Assembly: GCA_946800325.1 (NCBI GenBank)
Contig: OX326961.1
Location: forward strand, 6,860,655 to 6,924,654
Length of the DNA stretch: 64,000 nt
Source: Luzula sylvatica
Lineage: Eukaryota; Streptophyta; Magnoliopsida; Poales; Juncaceae
Direction of reading: 5' to 3'
Below the pieces are notes generated by a model. The model did not search any database and had not been told where the DNA came from. It saw nothing but the letters and a program-made list of their open reading frames with translations. Shown piece by piece: positions 27,136 to 41,100 of the stretch. The first letter of the stretch is position 1. Each line of letters opens with the position of its first letter. Position numbers and translations under genes: made by a program.

Positions 27136-29490
27136 GTATCTTTTACTACATAACTTTTCACCAAATTTCACAAACGCTAAGAAAGTTTGTTTTTCGATTC
27201 AAAACAAGATTTTAACGCTTTGAGGAGTTCAAATAACGTGTTTTTAGATCATTTGTATCGTATCTTTTACTACATAACTTTTCACCAAATTTCACAAACG
27301 CTAAGAAAGTTTGTTTTTCGATTCAAAACAAGATTTTAACGCTTTGAGCAGTTCAAATAACGTTTTTTTTGATCATTTGTATCGTATGTTTTAGTACATA
27401 ACTATTCACCAAATTTCACAGACACTAAGAAAGTTTGTTTTTCGATTCAAAACAAGATTTTAACGCTTTGAGGAGTTCAAATAACGTGTTTTTAGATCAT
27501 TTGTATCGTATCTTTTAGTGCATAACTTTTCACCAAATTTCACAAACGCTAAGAAAGTTTGTTTTTCGATTCAAAACAAGATTTTAACGCTTTGAGGAGT
27601 TCAAATAACGTGTTTTTAGATCATTTGTATCGAATCTTTTACTACGTAACTTTTCACCAAATTTCACAAACACAAAGAAAGTTTGTTTTTCGATTCAAAA
27701 CAAGATTTTAACGCTTTGAGGAGTTCAAATAACGTGTTTTTAGAACATTTGTATCATATCTTTTAGTGCATAACTTTTCACCAAATTTCACAAACACTAA
27801 GAAAGTTTGTTTTTCGATTCAAAACAAGATTTTAACGCTTTGAGGAGTTCAAATAACGTGTTTTTAGATCATTTGTATCGTATCTTTTACTACATAACTT
27901 TTCACCAAATTTCACAAACACTAAGAAAGTTTGTTTTTCGATTCAAAACAAGATTTTAACGCTTTGAGGAGTTCAAATAACGTGTTTTTAGATCATTGGT
28001 ATCGTATCTTTTACTACATAACTTTTCACCAAATTTCACAAACGCTAAGAAAGTTTGTTTTTCGATTCAAAACAAGATTTTAACGCTTTGAGGAGTTCAA
28101 ATAACCTGTTTTTAGATCATTTGTATCGTATCTTTTAGTGCATAACTTTTCACCAAATTTCACAAATACTGAGAAAGTTTGTTTTTCGATTCAAAACAAG
28201 ATTTTAACGCTTTGAGGAGTTCAAATAACGCGCTTTTAGATCATTGGTATCGTATCTTTTACTACATAACTTTTCACCAAATGTCACAAACGCTCAGAAA
28301 GTTTGTTTTTCGATTCAAAACAAGATTTTAACGCTTTGAGGAGTTCAAATAACGTGTTTTTAGATCATTTGTATCGTATCTTTTAGTGCATAACTTTTCA
28401 CCAAATTTCACAAACACTAAGAAAGTTTGTTTTTCGATTCAAAACAAGATTTTAACGCTTTGAGGAGTTCAAATAACGTGTTTTTAGATCATTGGTATCG
28501 TATCTTTTACTACATAACTTTTCACCAAATTTCACAAACGCTAAGAAAGTTTGTTTTTCGATTCAAAACAAGATTTTAACGCTTTGAGGAGTTCAAATAA
28601 CGTGTTTTTAGATCATTTGTATCGTATCTTTTAGTGCATAACTTTTCACCAAATTTCACAAACACTAAGAAAGTTTGTTTTTCTATTCAAAACAAGATAT
28701 TAACGCTTTGAGGAGTTCAAATAACATGTTTTTAGATCATTTGCATCGTATCTTTTACTACATAAGTGTTCACCAAATTTTACAAACACAAAGAAAGTTT
28801 GTTTTTCGATTCAAAACAAGATTTTAACGCTTTGAGGAGTTCAAATAACGTGTTTTTAGATCATTTGTATCGAATCTTTTTACTACATAACTTTTCACCA
28901 AATTTCACAAACACTAAGAAAGTTTGTTTTTCGATTCAAAACAAAATTTTAACGCTTTGAGGAGTTCAAATAACGTGTTTTTATACCATTTGTATCGTAT
29001 CTTTTAGTACATAACTTTTCACCAAATTTCACAAACTCTAAGAAAGTTTGTTTTTCGATTCAAAACAAGATTTTAACGCTTTGAGGAGTTCAAATAACAT
29101 GTTTTTAGATCATTTGTATCGTATCTTTTACTACATAACTTTTCACCAACTTTTACAAAAACTAAGAAAGTTTGTTTTTCGATTCAAAACAAGATTTTAA
29201 CGCTTTGAGGAGTTCAAATAATGTGTTTTTAGATCATTGGTATCGTATCTTTTAGTACATAACTTTTCACCAAATTTCACAAACACTAAGACAGTTTGTT
29301 TTTCGATTCAAAACAAGATTTTAACGCTTTGAGGAGTTCAAATAACGTGTTTTTAGATCATTTGTATCGTATATTTTACTACATAAGTTTTCACCAAATT
29401 TCACAAACCCTAAGAAAGTTTGTTTTTCGATTCAAAACAAGATTTTAACGCTTTGAGGAGTTCAAATAACGTGTTTTTAGATCATTTGTA
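27136..29490 (+). repeat. Satellite segment with little visible long-range order
   Basis: About nineteen monomers in which I could not follow a long block duplication. Private changes are more frequent than to the left, for example cgtttttttt (about 27361), ctattcacc (about 27412), aatgtcac (about 28280) and aacgcgctttt (about 28228). At about 28680-29030 the ctattcaaaacaag, ttgcatc, ttttacaaacacaaag and acaaaatttt monomers match the order near 1117-1490, a short outlying piece of the left-hand repeat. Confidence 0.6.
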
Positions 29491-30300
29491 TCGTATATTT
29501 TACTACATAACTTTTCACCAAATTTCACAAACACTAAGAAAGTTTGTTTTTCGATTTCAAAACAAGATTTTAACGCTTTGAGGAGTTCAAATAACGTGTT
29601 TTTAGATCATTTGTATTGTATCTTTTAGTACATAACTTTTCACCAAATTTCACAAACACTAAGAAAGTTTGTTTTTCGATTTCAAAACAAGATTTTAACG
29701 CTTTGAGGAGTTCAAATAACGTGTTTTTAGATCATTTGTATCGTATATTTTAGTACATAACTTTTCACCAAATTTCACAAACACTAAGAAAGTTTGTTTT
29801 TCGATTCAAAACAAGATTTTAACGCTTTGAGGAGTTCAAATAACGTGTTTTTAGATCATTTGTATCGTATATCTTACTACATAACTTTTCACCAAATTTC
29901 ACAAACACTAAGAAAGTTTGTTTTTCGATTCAAAACAAGATTTTAACGCTTTGAGGAGTTCAAATAACGTGTTTTTAGATCATTTGTATCGTATATTTTA
30001 CTACATAACTTTTCACCAAATTTCACAAACACTAAGAAAGTTTGTTTTTCGATTTCAAAACAAGATTTTAACGCTTTGAGGAGTTCAAATAACGTGTTTT
30101 TAGATCATTTGTATTGTATCTTTTAGTACATAACTTTTCACCAAATTTCACAAACACTAAGAAAGTTTGTTTTTCGATTTCAAAACAAGATTTTAACGCT
30201 TTGAGGAGTTCAAATAACGTGTTTTTAGATCATTTGTATCGTATATTTTAGTACATAACTTTTCACCAAATTTCACAAACACTAAGAAAGTTTGTTTTTC
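29490..30300 (+). repeat. 4-mer tandem duplication (498 bp unit)
   Basis: The pair of cgatttcaaaac monomers (each one base long) with a gtattgtatc tail is doubled: attgtatc at 29615 and 30113, offset 498, which is 4 x 124 plus two. The second copy is partial. The same four-monomer motif reappears near 32250, 37210 and 38200. Confidence 0.75.
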
Positions 30301-30363
30301 GATTCAACACAAGATTTTAACGCTTTGAGGAGTTCAAATAACATGTTTTTAGATCATTTGTAT

Positions 30364-32179
30364 CGTATCTTTTACTACATAACTTTTCACCAAATTTTAC
30401 AAACACTAAGAAAGTTTGTTTTTCTATTCAAAACAAGATATTAACGCTTTGAGGAGTTCAAATAACATGTTTTTAGATCATTTGTATCGTATCTTTTACT
30501 ACATAACTTTTCACCAAATTTTACAAACACTAAGAAAGTTTGTTTTTCGATTCAAAACAAGATTTTAACGCTTTGAGGAGTTCAAATAATGTGTTTTTAG
30601 ATCATTGGTATCGTATCTTTTAGTACATAATTTTTCACCAAATTTCACAAACGCTAAGAAAGTTTGTTTTTCGATTCAAAACAAGATTTTAACGCTTTGA
30701 GGAGTTCAAATAACGTGTTTTTAGATCATTTGAAACATATCTTTTAGTACATATCTTTTCACCAAATTTCACCAACACTAAGAAAGTTTGTTTTTCGATT
30801 CAAAACAAGATTTTAACGCTTTGAGGAGTTCAAATAACGTGTTTTTAGATCATTTGTATCGTATATTTTACTACATAACTTTTCACCAAATTTCACAAAC
30901 ACTAAGAAAGTTTGTTTTTCGATTCAAAACAAGATTTTAACGCTTTGAGGAGTTCAAATAACGTGTTTTTAGATCATTTGTATCGTATATTTTACTACAT
31001 AACTTTTCACCAAATTTCACAAACACTAAGAAAGTTTGTCTTTCGATTCAAAACAACATTTTAACGCTTTGAGGAGTTCAAATAACCTGTTTTTAGATCA
31101 TTTGTATCGTATCTTTTAGTACATAACTTTTCACCAAATTTCACAAACACTAAGAAAGTTTGTTTTTCGATTCAAAACAAGATTTTAACGCTTTGAGGAG
31201 TTCAAATAACGTGTTTTTAGATCATTTGTATCGTATCTTTTAGTAAATAACTTTTCACCAAATTTTACAAACACTAAAAAAGTTTGTTTTTCGTTTCAAA
31301 ACAAGATTTTAACGCTTTGAGGAGTTCAAATAACGTGTTTTTAGATCATTTGTATCGTATCTTTTAGTACATAACTTTGCACCAAATTTCACAAACACTA
31401 AGAAAGTTTGTTTTTCGATTCAAAACAAGATTTTAACGCTTTGAGGAGTTCAAATAACGTGTTTTTAGATCATTTGTATCGTATATTTTACTACATAACT
31501 TTTCACCAAATTTCACAAACACTAAGAAAGTTTGTCTTTCGATTCAAAACAAGATTTTAACGCTTTGAGGAGTTCAAATAACGTGTTTTTAGATCATTTG
31601 TATCGTATCTTTTAGTACATAACTTTTCACCAAATTTCACAAACACTAAGAAAGTTTGTTTGTCGATTCAAAACAAGATTTTAACGCTTTGATGAGTTCA
31701 AATAACGTGTTTTTAGATCATTTGTATCGTATCTTTTAGTAAATAACTTTTCACCAAATTTTACAAACACTAAAAAAGTTTGTTTTTCGTTTCAAAACAA
31801 GATTTTAACGCTTTGAGGAGTTCAAATAACGTGTTTTTAGATCATTGGTATCGTATCTTTTAGTACATAACTTTTCACCAAATTTCACAAACACTAAGAA
31901 AGTTTGTTTTTCGATTCAAAACAAGATTTTAACGCTTTGAGGAGTTCAAATAACGTGTTTTTAGATCATTTGTATCGAATCTTTTACTACATAACTTTTC
32001 ACCAAATTTCACAAACACAAAGAAAGTTTGTTTTTCGATTCAAAACAATATTTTAACGCTTTGAGGAGTTCAAATAACGTGTTTTTATACCATTTGTATC
32101 GTATCTTTTAGTACATAACTTTTCACCAAATTTCACAAACGCTAAGAAAGTTTGTTTTTCGATTCAAAACAAGATTTTA
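30364..32179 (+). repeat. Duplicated block, copy 2 (offset 6329 bp)
   Basis: Repeats 24035-25850 in order, including the gaaacatatc, gtctttcg / aacaacatttt, gtaaataac / cgtttcaaaac and gtttgtttgtcg / gatgagttc monomers. Differences seen include catatctttt versus cataactttt near 30755. Part of it (about 29985-31345) is repeated again 2234 bases further on, at about 32219-33579. Confidence 0.8.
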
Positions 32180-32229
32180 ACGCTTTGAGGAGTTCAAATA
32201 ACGTGTTTTTAGATCATTTGTATCGTATA

Positions 32230-35200
32230 TTTTACTACATAACTTTTCACCAAATTTCACAAACACTAAGAAAGTTTGTTTTTCGATTTCAAAACAAGAT
32301 TTTAACGCTTTGAGGAGTTCAAATAACGTGTTTTTAGATCATTTGTATTGTATCTTTTAGTACATAACTTTTCACCAAATTTCACAAACACTAAGAAAGT
32401 TTGTTTTTCGATTTCAAAACAAGATTTTAACGCTTTGAGGAGTTCAAATAACGTGTTTTTAGATCATTTGTATCGTATATTTTAGTACATAACTTTTCAC
32501 CAAATTTCACAAACACTAAGAAAGTTTGTTTTTCGATTCAACACAAGATTTTAACGCTTTGAGGAGTTCAAATAACATGTTTTTAGATCATTTGTATCGT
32601 ATCTTTTACTACATAACTTTTCACCAAATTTTACAAACACTAAGAAAGTTTGTTTTTCTATTCAAAACAAGATATTAACGCTTTGAGGAGTTCAAATAAC
32701 ATGTTTTTAGATCATTTGTATCGTATCTTTTACTACATAACTTTTCACCAAATTTTACAAACACTAAGAAAGTTTGTTTTTCGATTCAAAACAAGATTTT
32801 AACGCTTTGAGGAGTTCAAATAATGTGTTTTTAGATCATTGGTATCGTATCTTTTAGTACATAATTTTTCACCAAATTTCACAAACGCTAAGAAAGTTTA
32901 TTTTTCGATTCAAAACAAGATTTTAACGCTTTGAGGAGTTCAAATAACGTGTTTTTAGATCATTTGAAACATATCTTTTAGTACATAACTTTTCACCAAA
33001 TTTCACCAACACTAAGAAAGTTTGTTTTTCGATTCAAAACAAGATTTTAACGCTTTGAGGAGTTCAAATAACGTGTTTTTAGATCATTTGTATCGTATAT
33101 TTTACTACATAACTTTTCACCAAATTTCACAAACACTAAGAAAGTTTGTTTTTCGATTCAAAACAAGATTTTAACGCTTTGAGGAGTTCAAATAACGTGT
33201 TTTTAGATCATTTGTATCGTATATTTTACTACATAACTTTTCACCAAATTTCACAAACACTAAGAAAGTTTGTCTTTCGATTCAAAACAACATTTTAACG
33301 CTTTGAGGAGTTCAAATAACCTGTTTTTAGATCATTTGTATCGTATCTTTTAGTACATAACTTTTCACCAAATTTCACAAACACTAAGAAAGTTTGTTTT
33401 TCGATTCAAAACAAGATTTTAACGCTTTGAGGAGTTCAAATAACGTGTTTTTAGATCATTTGTATCGTATCTTTTAGTAAATAACTTTTCACCAAATTTT
33501 ACAAACACTAAAAAAGTTTGTTTTTCGTTTCAAAACAAGATTTTAACGCTTTGAGGAGTTCAAATAACGTGTTTTTAGATCATTGGTATCGTATCTTTTA
33601 CTACATAACTTTTCACCAAATTTCACAAACGCTAAGAAAGTTTGTTTTTCGATTCAAAACAAGATTTTAACGCTTTGAGGAGTTCAAATAACGTGTTTTT
33701 AGATCATTTGTATCGTATCTTTTAGTGCATAACTTTTCACCAAATTTCACAAACTCTAAGAAAGTTTGTTTTTCGATTCAACACAAGATTTTAACGCTTT
33801 GAGGAGTTCAAATAACATGTTTTTAGATCATTTGTATCGTATATTTTACTACATAACTTTTCACCAAATTTTACGAACACTAAGAAAGTTTGTTTTTCGA
33901 TTCAAAACAAGATATTAACGCTTTGAGGAGTTCAAATAACATGTTTTTAGATCATTTGTATCGTATCTTTTACTACATAAGTATTCACCAAATTTTACAA
34001 ACACAAAGAAAGTTAGTTTTTCGATTCAAAACAAGATTTTAACGCTTTGAGGAGTTCAAATAACGTGTTTTTAGATCATTTGTATCGTATCTTTTAGTAC
34101 ATAACTTTTCACCAAATTTCACAAACACTAAGAAAGTTTGTTTTTCGATTCAAAACAAGATTTTAACGCTTTGAGGAGTTCAAATAACATGTTTTTAGAT
34201 CATTTGTATCGTATCTTTCAGTACATAACTTTTCACCAAATTTCACAAACACTAAGAAAGTTTGTTTTTCGATTCAAAACAAGATTTTAACGCTTTGAGG
34301 AGTTCAAATAACGTGTTTTTAGATCATTTGTATCGTATCTTTCAGTACATAACTTTTCACCAAATTTCACAAACACTAAGAAAGTTTGTTTTTCGATTTC
34401 AAAACAAGATTTTAACGCTTTGAGGAGTTCAAATAACGTGTTTTTAGATCATTTGTATCGTATCTTTTAGTACATAACTTTTCACCAAATTTCACAAACA
34501 CTAAGAAAGTTTGTTTTTCGATTCAAAACAAGATTTTAACGCTTTGAGGAGTTCAAATAACATGTTTTTAGATCATTTGTATCGTATTTTTTACTACATA
34601 ACTTTTCACCAAATTTTACAAAAACTAAGAAAGTTTGTTTTTCGATTCAAAACAAGATTTTAACGCTTTGAGGAGTTCAAATAACATGTTTTTAGATCAT
34701 TTGTATCGTATATTTTACTACATAACTTTTCACCAAATTTCACAAACACTAAGAAAGTTTGTCTTTCGATTCAAAACAAGATTTTAACGCTTTGAGGAGT
34801 TCAAATAACGTGTTTTTAGATCATTTGTATCGTATCTTTTAGTGCATAACTTTTCACCAAATTTCACAAACACTAAGAAAGTTTGTTTTTCGATCCAAAA
34901 CAATATTTTAACGCTTTGAGGAGTTCAAATAACGTGATTTTAGATCATTTGAATCGTATCTTTTAGTACATAACTTTTCACCAAATTTCACAAACACTAA
35001 GAAAGTTTGTTTTTCGATTCAAAACAAGATTTTAACGCTTTGAGGAGTTCAAATAACGTGTTTTTAGATCATTTGTATCGTATATTTTACTACATAAATT
35101 TTCACCAAATTTCACAAACACTAAGAAATTTTGTTTTTCGATTCAAAACAAGATTTTAACGCTTTGAGGAGTTCAAATAACGTGTTTTTAGATCATTTGT

Positions 35201-37193
35201 ATCGTATTTTTTAGTACATAAGTTTTCACCAAATTTCACAAACACTAAGAAATTTTGTTTTTCGATTCAAAACAAGATTTTAACGCTTTGAGGAGTTCAA
35301 ATAACATGGTTTTAGATCATTTGTATCGTATCTTTTACTACATAACTTTTTACCAAATTTCACAAACACTAAGAAAGTTTGTTTTTCGATTCAAAACAAG
35401 ATTTTAACGCTTTGAGGAGCTCAAATAACGTGTTTTTTGATCATTGGTATCGTATCTTTTACTACATAACTTTTCACCAAATTGCACAAACGCTAAGAAG
35501 GTTTGTTTTTCGATTCAAAACAAGATTTTAACGCTTTGAGGAGTTCAAATAACGTGTTTTTAGATCATTTGTATCGTATCTTTTAGTGTATAACTTTTCA
35601 CCAAATTTCACAAACACTAAGAAAGTTTGTTTTTCGATTCAAAACAAGATTTTAACGCTTTGAGGAGTTCAAATAACGTGTTTTTATATCATTTGTATCG
35701 CATCTTTTAGTACATAACTTTTCACCAAATTTCACAAACACTAAGAAAGTTTGTTTTTCGATTCAAAACAAGATTTTAACGCTTTGAGGAGTTCAAATAA
35801 CGTGTTTTTAGATCATTTGTAACGTATTTTTTACTACATAACTTTTCACCAAATTTCACAAACGCTAAGAAAGTTTGTTTTTCGATTCAAAACAAGATTC
35901 TAACGCTTTGAGGAGTTCAAATAACGTGTTTTTAGATCATTTGTATCGTATCTTTTACTACATAACTTTTCACCAAATTTCACAAACACTGAGAATGTTT
36001 GTGTTTCGATTCAAAACAAGATTTTAACGCTTTGAGGAGTTCAAATAACGTGTTTTTAGATCATTTGTATCGTATCTTTTAGTAAATAACTTTTCACCAA
36101 ATTTTACAAACACTAAAAAAGTTTGTTTTTCGTTTCAAAACAAGATTTTAACGCTTTGAGGAGTTCAAATAACGTGTTTTTAGATCATTGGTATCGTATC
36201 TTTTAGTACATAACTTTTCACCAAATTTCACAAACACTAAGAAAGTTTGTTTTTCGATTCAAAACAAGATTTTAACGCTTTGAGTAGTTCAAATAACGTG
36301 TTTTTAGATCATTTGTATCGTATCTTTTACTACATAACTTTTCACCAAATTTCACAAACACTAAGAAAGTTTGTTAATCGATTTCAAAACAAGATTTTAA
36401 CGCTTTGAGGAGTTCAAATAACGTGTTTTTAGATCATTTGTATCGTATCTTTTACTACATAACTTTTCACCAAATTTCACAAACACTAAGAAAGTTTGTT
36501 TTTCGATTTCAAAACAAGATTTTAACGCTTTGAGGAGTTCAAATAACGTGTTTTAGATCATTTGTATCGTATCTTTTAGTACATAACTTTTCACCAAATT
36601 TCACAAACACTAAGAAAGTTTGTTTTTCGATTCAAAACAAGATTTTAACGCTTTGAGGAGTTCAAATAACATGTTTTTAGATCATTTGTATCGTATCTTT
36701 TACTACATAACTTTTCACCAAATTTTACAAACACTAAGAAAGTTTGTTTTTCGATTCAAAACAAGATTTTAACGCTTTGAGGAGTTCAAATAATGTGTTT
36801 TTAGATCATTGGTATCGTATCTTTTAGTACATAATTTTTCACCAAATTTCAAAAACACAAAGAAAGTTTGTTTTTCGATTCAAAACAAGATTTTAACGCT
36901 TTGAGGAGTTCAAATAACGTGTTTTTAGATTATTTGAATCGTATCTTTTAGTACATAACTTTTCACCAAATTTCACCAACACTAAGAAAGTTTGTTTTTC
37001 GATTCAAAACAAGATTTTAACGCTTTGAGGAGTTCAAATAACGTGTTTTTAGATCATTTGTATCGTATATTTTACTACATAACTTTTCACCAAATTTCAC
37101 AAACACTAAGAAAGTTTGTTTTTCGATTCAAAACAAGATTTTAACGCTTTGAGGAGTTCAAATAACGTGTTTTTAGATCATTTGTATCGTATA
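32230..37193 (+). repeat. 40-mer higher-order repeat unit (4964 bp)
   Basis: The gaaacat mark at 32964 recurs at 37928, an offset of 4964 (40 x 124 plus four, the extra bases coming from cgatttc monomers). The unit contains rare monomers that identify its relatives: ctctaag (about 33754), ttttacgaac (about 33870), aaagttagttttt (34010), gtgtataac (about 35586), gtaacgtatttt (35819) and actgagaatgtttgtg (about 35989). Most of this unit is repeated at about 38186-43040. Confidence 0.8.
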
Positions 37194-38185
37194 TTTTACT
37201 ACATAACTTTTCACCAAATTTCACAAACACTAAGAAAGTTTGTTTTTCGATTTCAAAACAAGATTTTAACGCTTTGAGGAGTTCAAATAACGTGTTTTTA
37301 GATCATTTGTATTGTATCTTTTAGTACATAACTTTTCACCAAATTTCACAAACACTAAGAAAGTTTGTTTTTCGATTTCAAAACAAGATTTTAACGCTTT
37401 GAGGAGTTCAAATAACGTGTTTTTAGATCATTTGTATCGTATATTTTAGTACATAACTTTTCACCAAATTTCACAAACACTAAGAAAGTTTGTTTTTCGA
37501 TTCAACACAAGATTTTAACGCTTTGAGGAGTTCAAATAACATGTTTTTAGATCATTTGTATCGTATCTTTTACTACATAACTTTTCACCAAATTTTACAA
37601 ACACTAAGAAAGTTTGTTTTTCTATTCAAAACAAGATATTAACGCTTTGAGGAGTTCAAATAACATGTTTTTAGATCATTTGTATCGTATCTTTTACTAC
37701 ATAACTTTTCACCAAATTTTACAAACACTAAGAAAGTTTGTTTTTCGATTCAAAACAAGATTTTAACGCTTTGAGGAGTTCAAATAATGTGTTTTTAGAT
37801 CATTGGTATCGTATCTTTTAGTACATAATTTTTCACCAAATTTCACAAACGCTAAGAAAGTTTATTTTTCGATTCAAAACAAGATTTTAACGCTTTGAGG
37901 AGTTCAAATAACGTGTTTTTAGATCATTTGAAACATATCTTTTAGTACATAACTTTTCACCAAATTTCACCAACACTAAGAAAGTTTGTTTTTCGATTCA
38001 AAACAAGATTTTAACGCTTTGAGGAGTTCAAATAACGTGTTTTTAGATCATTTGTATCGTATATTTTACTACATAACTTTTCACCAAATTTCACAAACAC
38101 TAAGAAAGTTTGTTTTTCGATTCAAAACAAGATTTTAACGCTTTGAGGAGTTCAAATAACGTGTTTTTAGATCATTTGTATCGTA
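37194..38185 (+). repeat. 8-mer partial unit (992 bp) between two long copies
   Basis: The first eight monomers of the 40-mer are present once here and again at the start of the following copy: ttgaaacat at 37928 and 38920, exactly 992 apart. The second copy has cgattcaacaag (two bases short) near 38500 where this one has cgattcaacacaag. The arrangement looks like unequal crossover, or slippage, that added a short extra register. Confidence 0.8.
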
Positions 38186-41100
38186 TATTTTACTACATAA
38201 CTTTTCACCAAATTTCACAAACACTAAGAAAGTTTGTTTTTCGATTTCAAAACAAGATTTTAACGCTTTGAGGAGTTCAAATAACGTGTTTTTAGATCAT
38301 TTGTATTGTATCTTTTAGTACATAACTTTTCACCAAATTTCACAAACACTAAGAAAGTTTGTTTTTCGATTTCAAAACAAGATTTTAACGCTTTGAGGAG
38401 TTCAAATAACGTGTTTTTAGATCATTTGTATCGTATATTTTAGTACATAACTTTTCACCAAATTTCACAAACACTAAGAAAGTTTGTTTTTCGATTCAAC
38501 AAGATTTTAACGCTTTGAGGAGTTCAAATAACATGTTTTTAGATCATTTGTATCGTATCTTTTACTACATAACTTTTCACCAAATTTTACAAACACTAAG
38601 AAAGTTTGTTTTTCTATTCAAAACAAGATATTAACGCTTTGAGGAGTTCAAATAACATGTTTTTAGATCATTTGTATCGTATCTTTTACTACATAACTTT
38701 TCACCAAATTTTACAAACACTAAGAAAGTTTGTTTTTCGATTCAAAACAAGATTTTAACGCTTTGAGGAGTTCAAATAATGTGTTTTTAGATCATTGGTA
38801 TCGTATCTTTTAGTACATAATTTTTCACCAAATTTCACAAACGCTAAGAAAGTTTATTTTTCGATTCAAAACAAGATTTTAACGCTTTGAGGAGTTCAAA
38901 TAACGTGTTTTTAGATCATTTGAAACATATCTTTTAGTACATAACTTTTCACCAAATTTCACCAACACTAAGAAAGTTTGTTTTTCGATTCAAAACAAGA
39001 TTTTAACGCTTTGAGGAGTTCAAATAACGTGTTTTTAGATCATTTGTATCGTATATTTTACTACATAACTTTTCACCAAATTTCACAAACACTAAGAAAG
39101 TTTGTTTTTCGATTCAAAACAAGATTTTAACGCTTTGAGGAGTTCAAATAACGTGTTTTTAGATCATTTGTATCGTATATTTTACTACATAACTTTTCAC
39201 CAAATTTCACAAACACTAAGAAAGTTTGTCTTTCGATTCAAAACAACATTTTAACGCTTTGAGGAGTTCAAATAACCTGTTTTTAGATCATTTGTATCGT
39301 ATCTTTTAGTACATAACTTTTCACCAAATTTCACAAACACTAAGAAAGTTTGTTTTTCGATTCAAAACAAGATTTTAACGCTTTGAGGAGTTCAAATAAC
39401 GTGTTTTTAGATCATTTGTATCGTATCTTTTAGTAAATAACTTTTCACCAAATTTTACAAACACTAAAAAAGTTTGTTTTTCGTTTCAAAACAAGATTTT
39501 AACGCTTTGAGGAGTTCAAATAACGTGTTTTTAGATCATTGGTATCGTATCTTTTACTACATAACTTTTCACCAAATTTCACAAACGCTAAGAAAGTTTG
39601 TTTTTCGATTCAAAACAAGATTTTAACGCTTTGAGGAGTTCAAATAACGTGTTTTTAGATCATTTGTATCGTATCTTTTAGTGCATAACTTTTCACCAAA
39701 TTTCACAAACTCTAAGAAAGTTTGTTTTTCGATTCAACACAAGATTTTAACGCTTTGAGGAGTTCAAATAACATGTTTTTAGATCATTTGTATCGTATAT
39801 TTTACTACATAACTTTTCACCAAATTTTACGAACACTAAGAAAGTTTGTTTTTCGATTCAAAACAAGATATTAACGCTTTGAGGAGTTCAAATAACATGT
39901 TTTTAGATCATTTGTATCGTATCTTTTACTACATAAGTTTTCACCAAATTTTACAAACACAAAGAAAGTTAGTTTTTCGATTCAAAACAAGATTTTAACG
40001 CTTTGAGGAGTTCAAATAACGTGTTTTTAGATCATTTGTATCGTATCTTTTAGTACATAACTTTTCACCAAATTTCACAAACACTAAGAAAGTTTGTTTT
40101 TCGATTCAAAACAAGATTTTAACGCTTTGAGGAGTTCAAATAACATGTTTTTAGATCATTTGTATCGTATCTTTCAGTACATAACTTTTCACCAAATTTC
40201 ACAAACACTAAGAAAGTTTGTTTTTCGATTCAAAACAAGATTTTAACGCTTTGAGGAGTTCAAATAACGTGTTTTTAGATCATTTGTATCGTATCTTTCA
40301 GTACATAACTTTTCACCAAATTTCACAAACACTAAGAAAGTTTGTTTTTCGATTTCAAAACAAGATTTTAACTCTTTGAGGAGTTCAAATAACGTGTTTT
40401 TAGATCATTTGTATCGTATCTTTTAGTACATAACTTTTCACCAAATTTCACAAACACTAAGAAAGTTTGTTTTTCGATTCAAAACAAGATTTTAACGCTT
40501 TGAGGAGTTCAAATAACATGTTTTTAGATCATTTGTATCGTATTTTTTACTACATAACTTTTCACCAAATTTTACAAAAACTAAGAAAGTTTGTTTTTCG
40601 ATTCAAAACAAGATTTTAACGCTTTGAGGAGTTCAAATAACATGTTTTTAGATCATTTGTATCGTATATTTTACTACATAACTTTTCACCAAATTTCACA
40701 AACACTAAGAAAGTTTGTCTTTCGATTCAAAACAAGATTTTAACGCTTTGAGGAGTTCAAATAACGTGTTTTTAGATCATTTGTATCGTATCTTTTAGTG
40801 CATAACTTTTCACCAAATTTCACAAACACTAAGAAAGTTTGTTTTTCGATCCAAAACAATATTTTAACGCTTTGAGGAGTTCAAATAACGTGTTTTTAGA
40901 TCATTTGAATCGTATCTTTTAGTACATAACTTTTCACCAAATTTCACAAACACTAAGAAAGTTTGTTTTTCGATTCAAAACAAGATTTTAACGCTTTGAG
41001 GAGTTCAAATAACGTGTTTTTAGATCATTTGTATCGTATATTTTACTACATAAATTTTCACCAAATTTCACAAACACTAAGAAATTTTGTTTTTCGATTC

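Noticed and set aside
28766..28960. 64-codon open frame in the satellite
   Set aside because: It arises where monomers near 28760-28960 carry a one-base insertion that shifts frame. The translation is satellite sequence repeated in two frames, with no independent coding signal.
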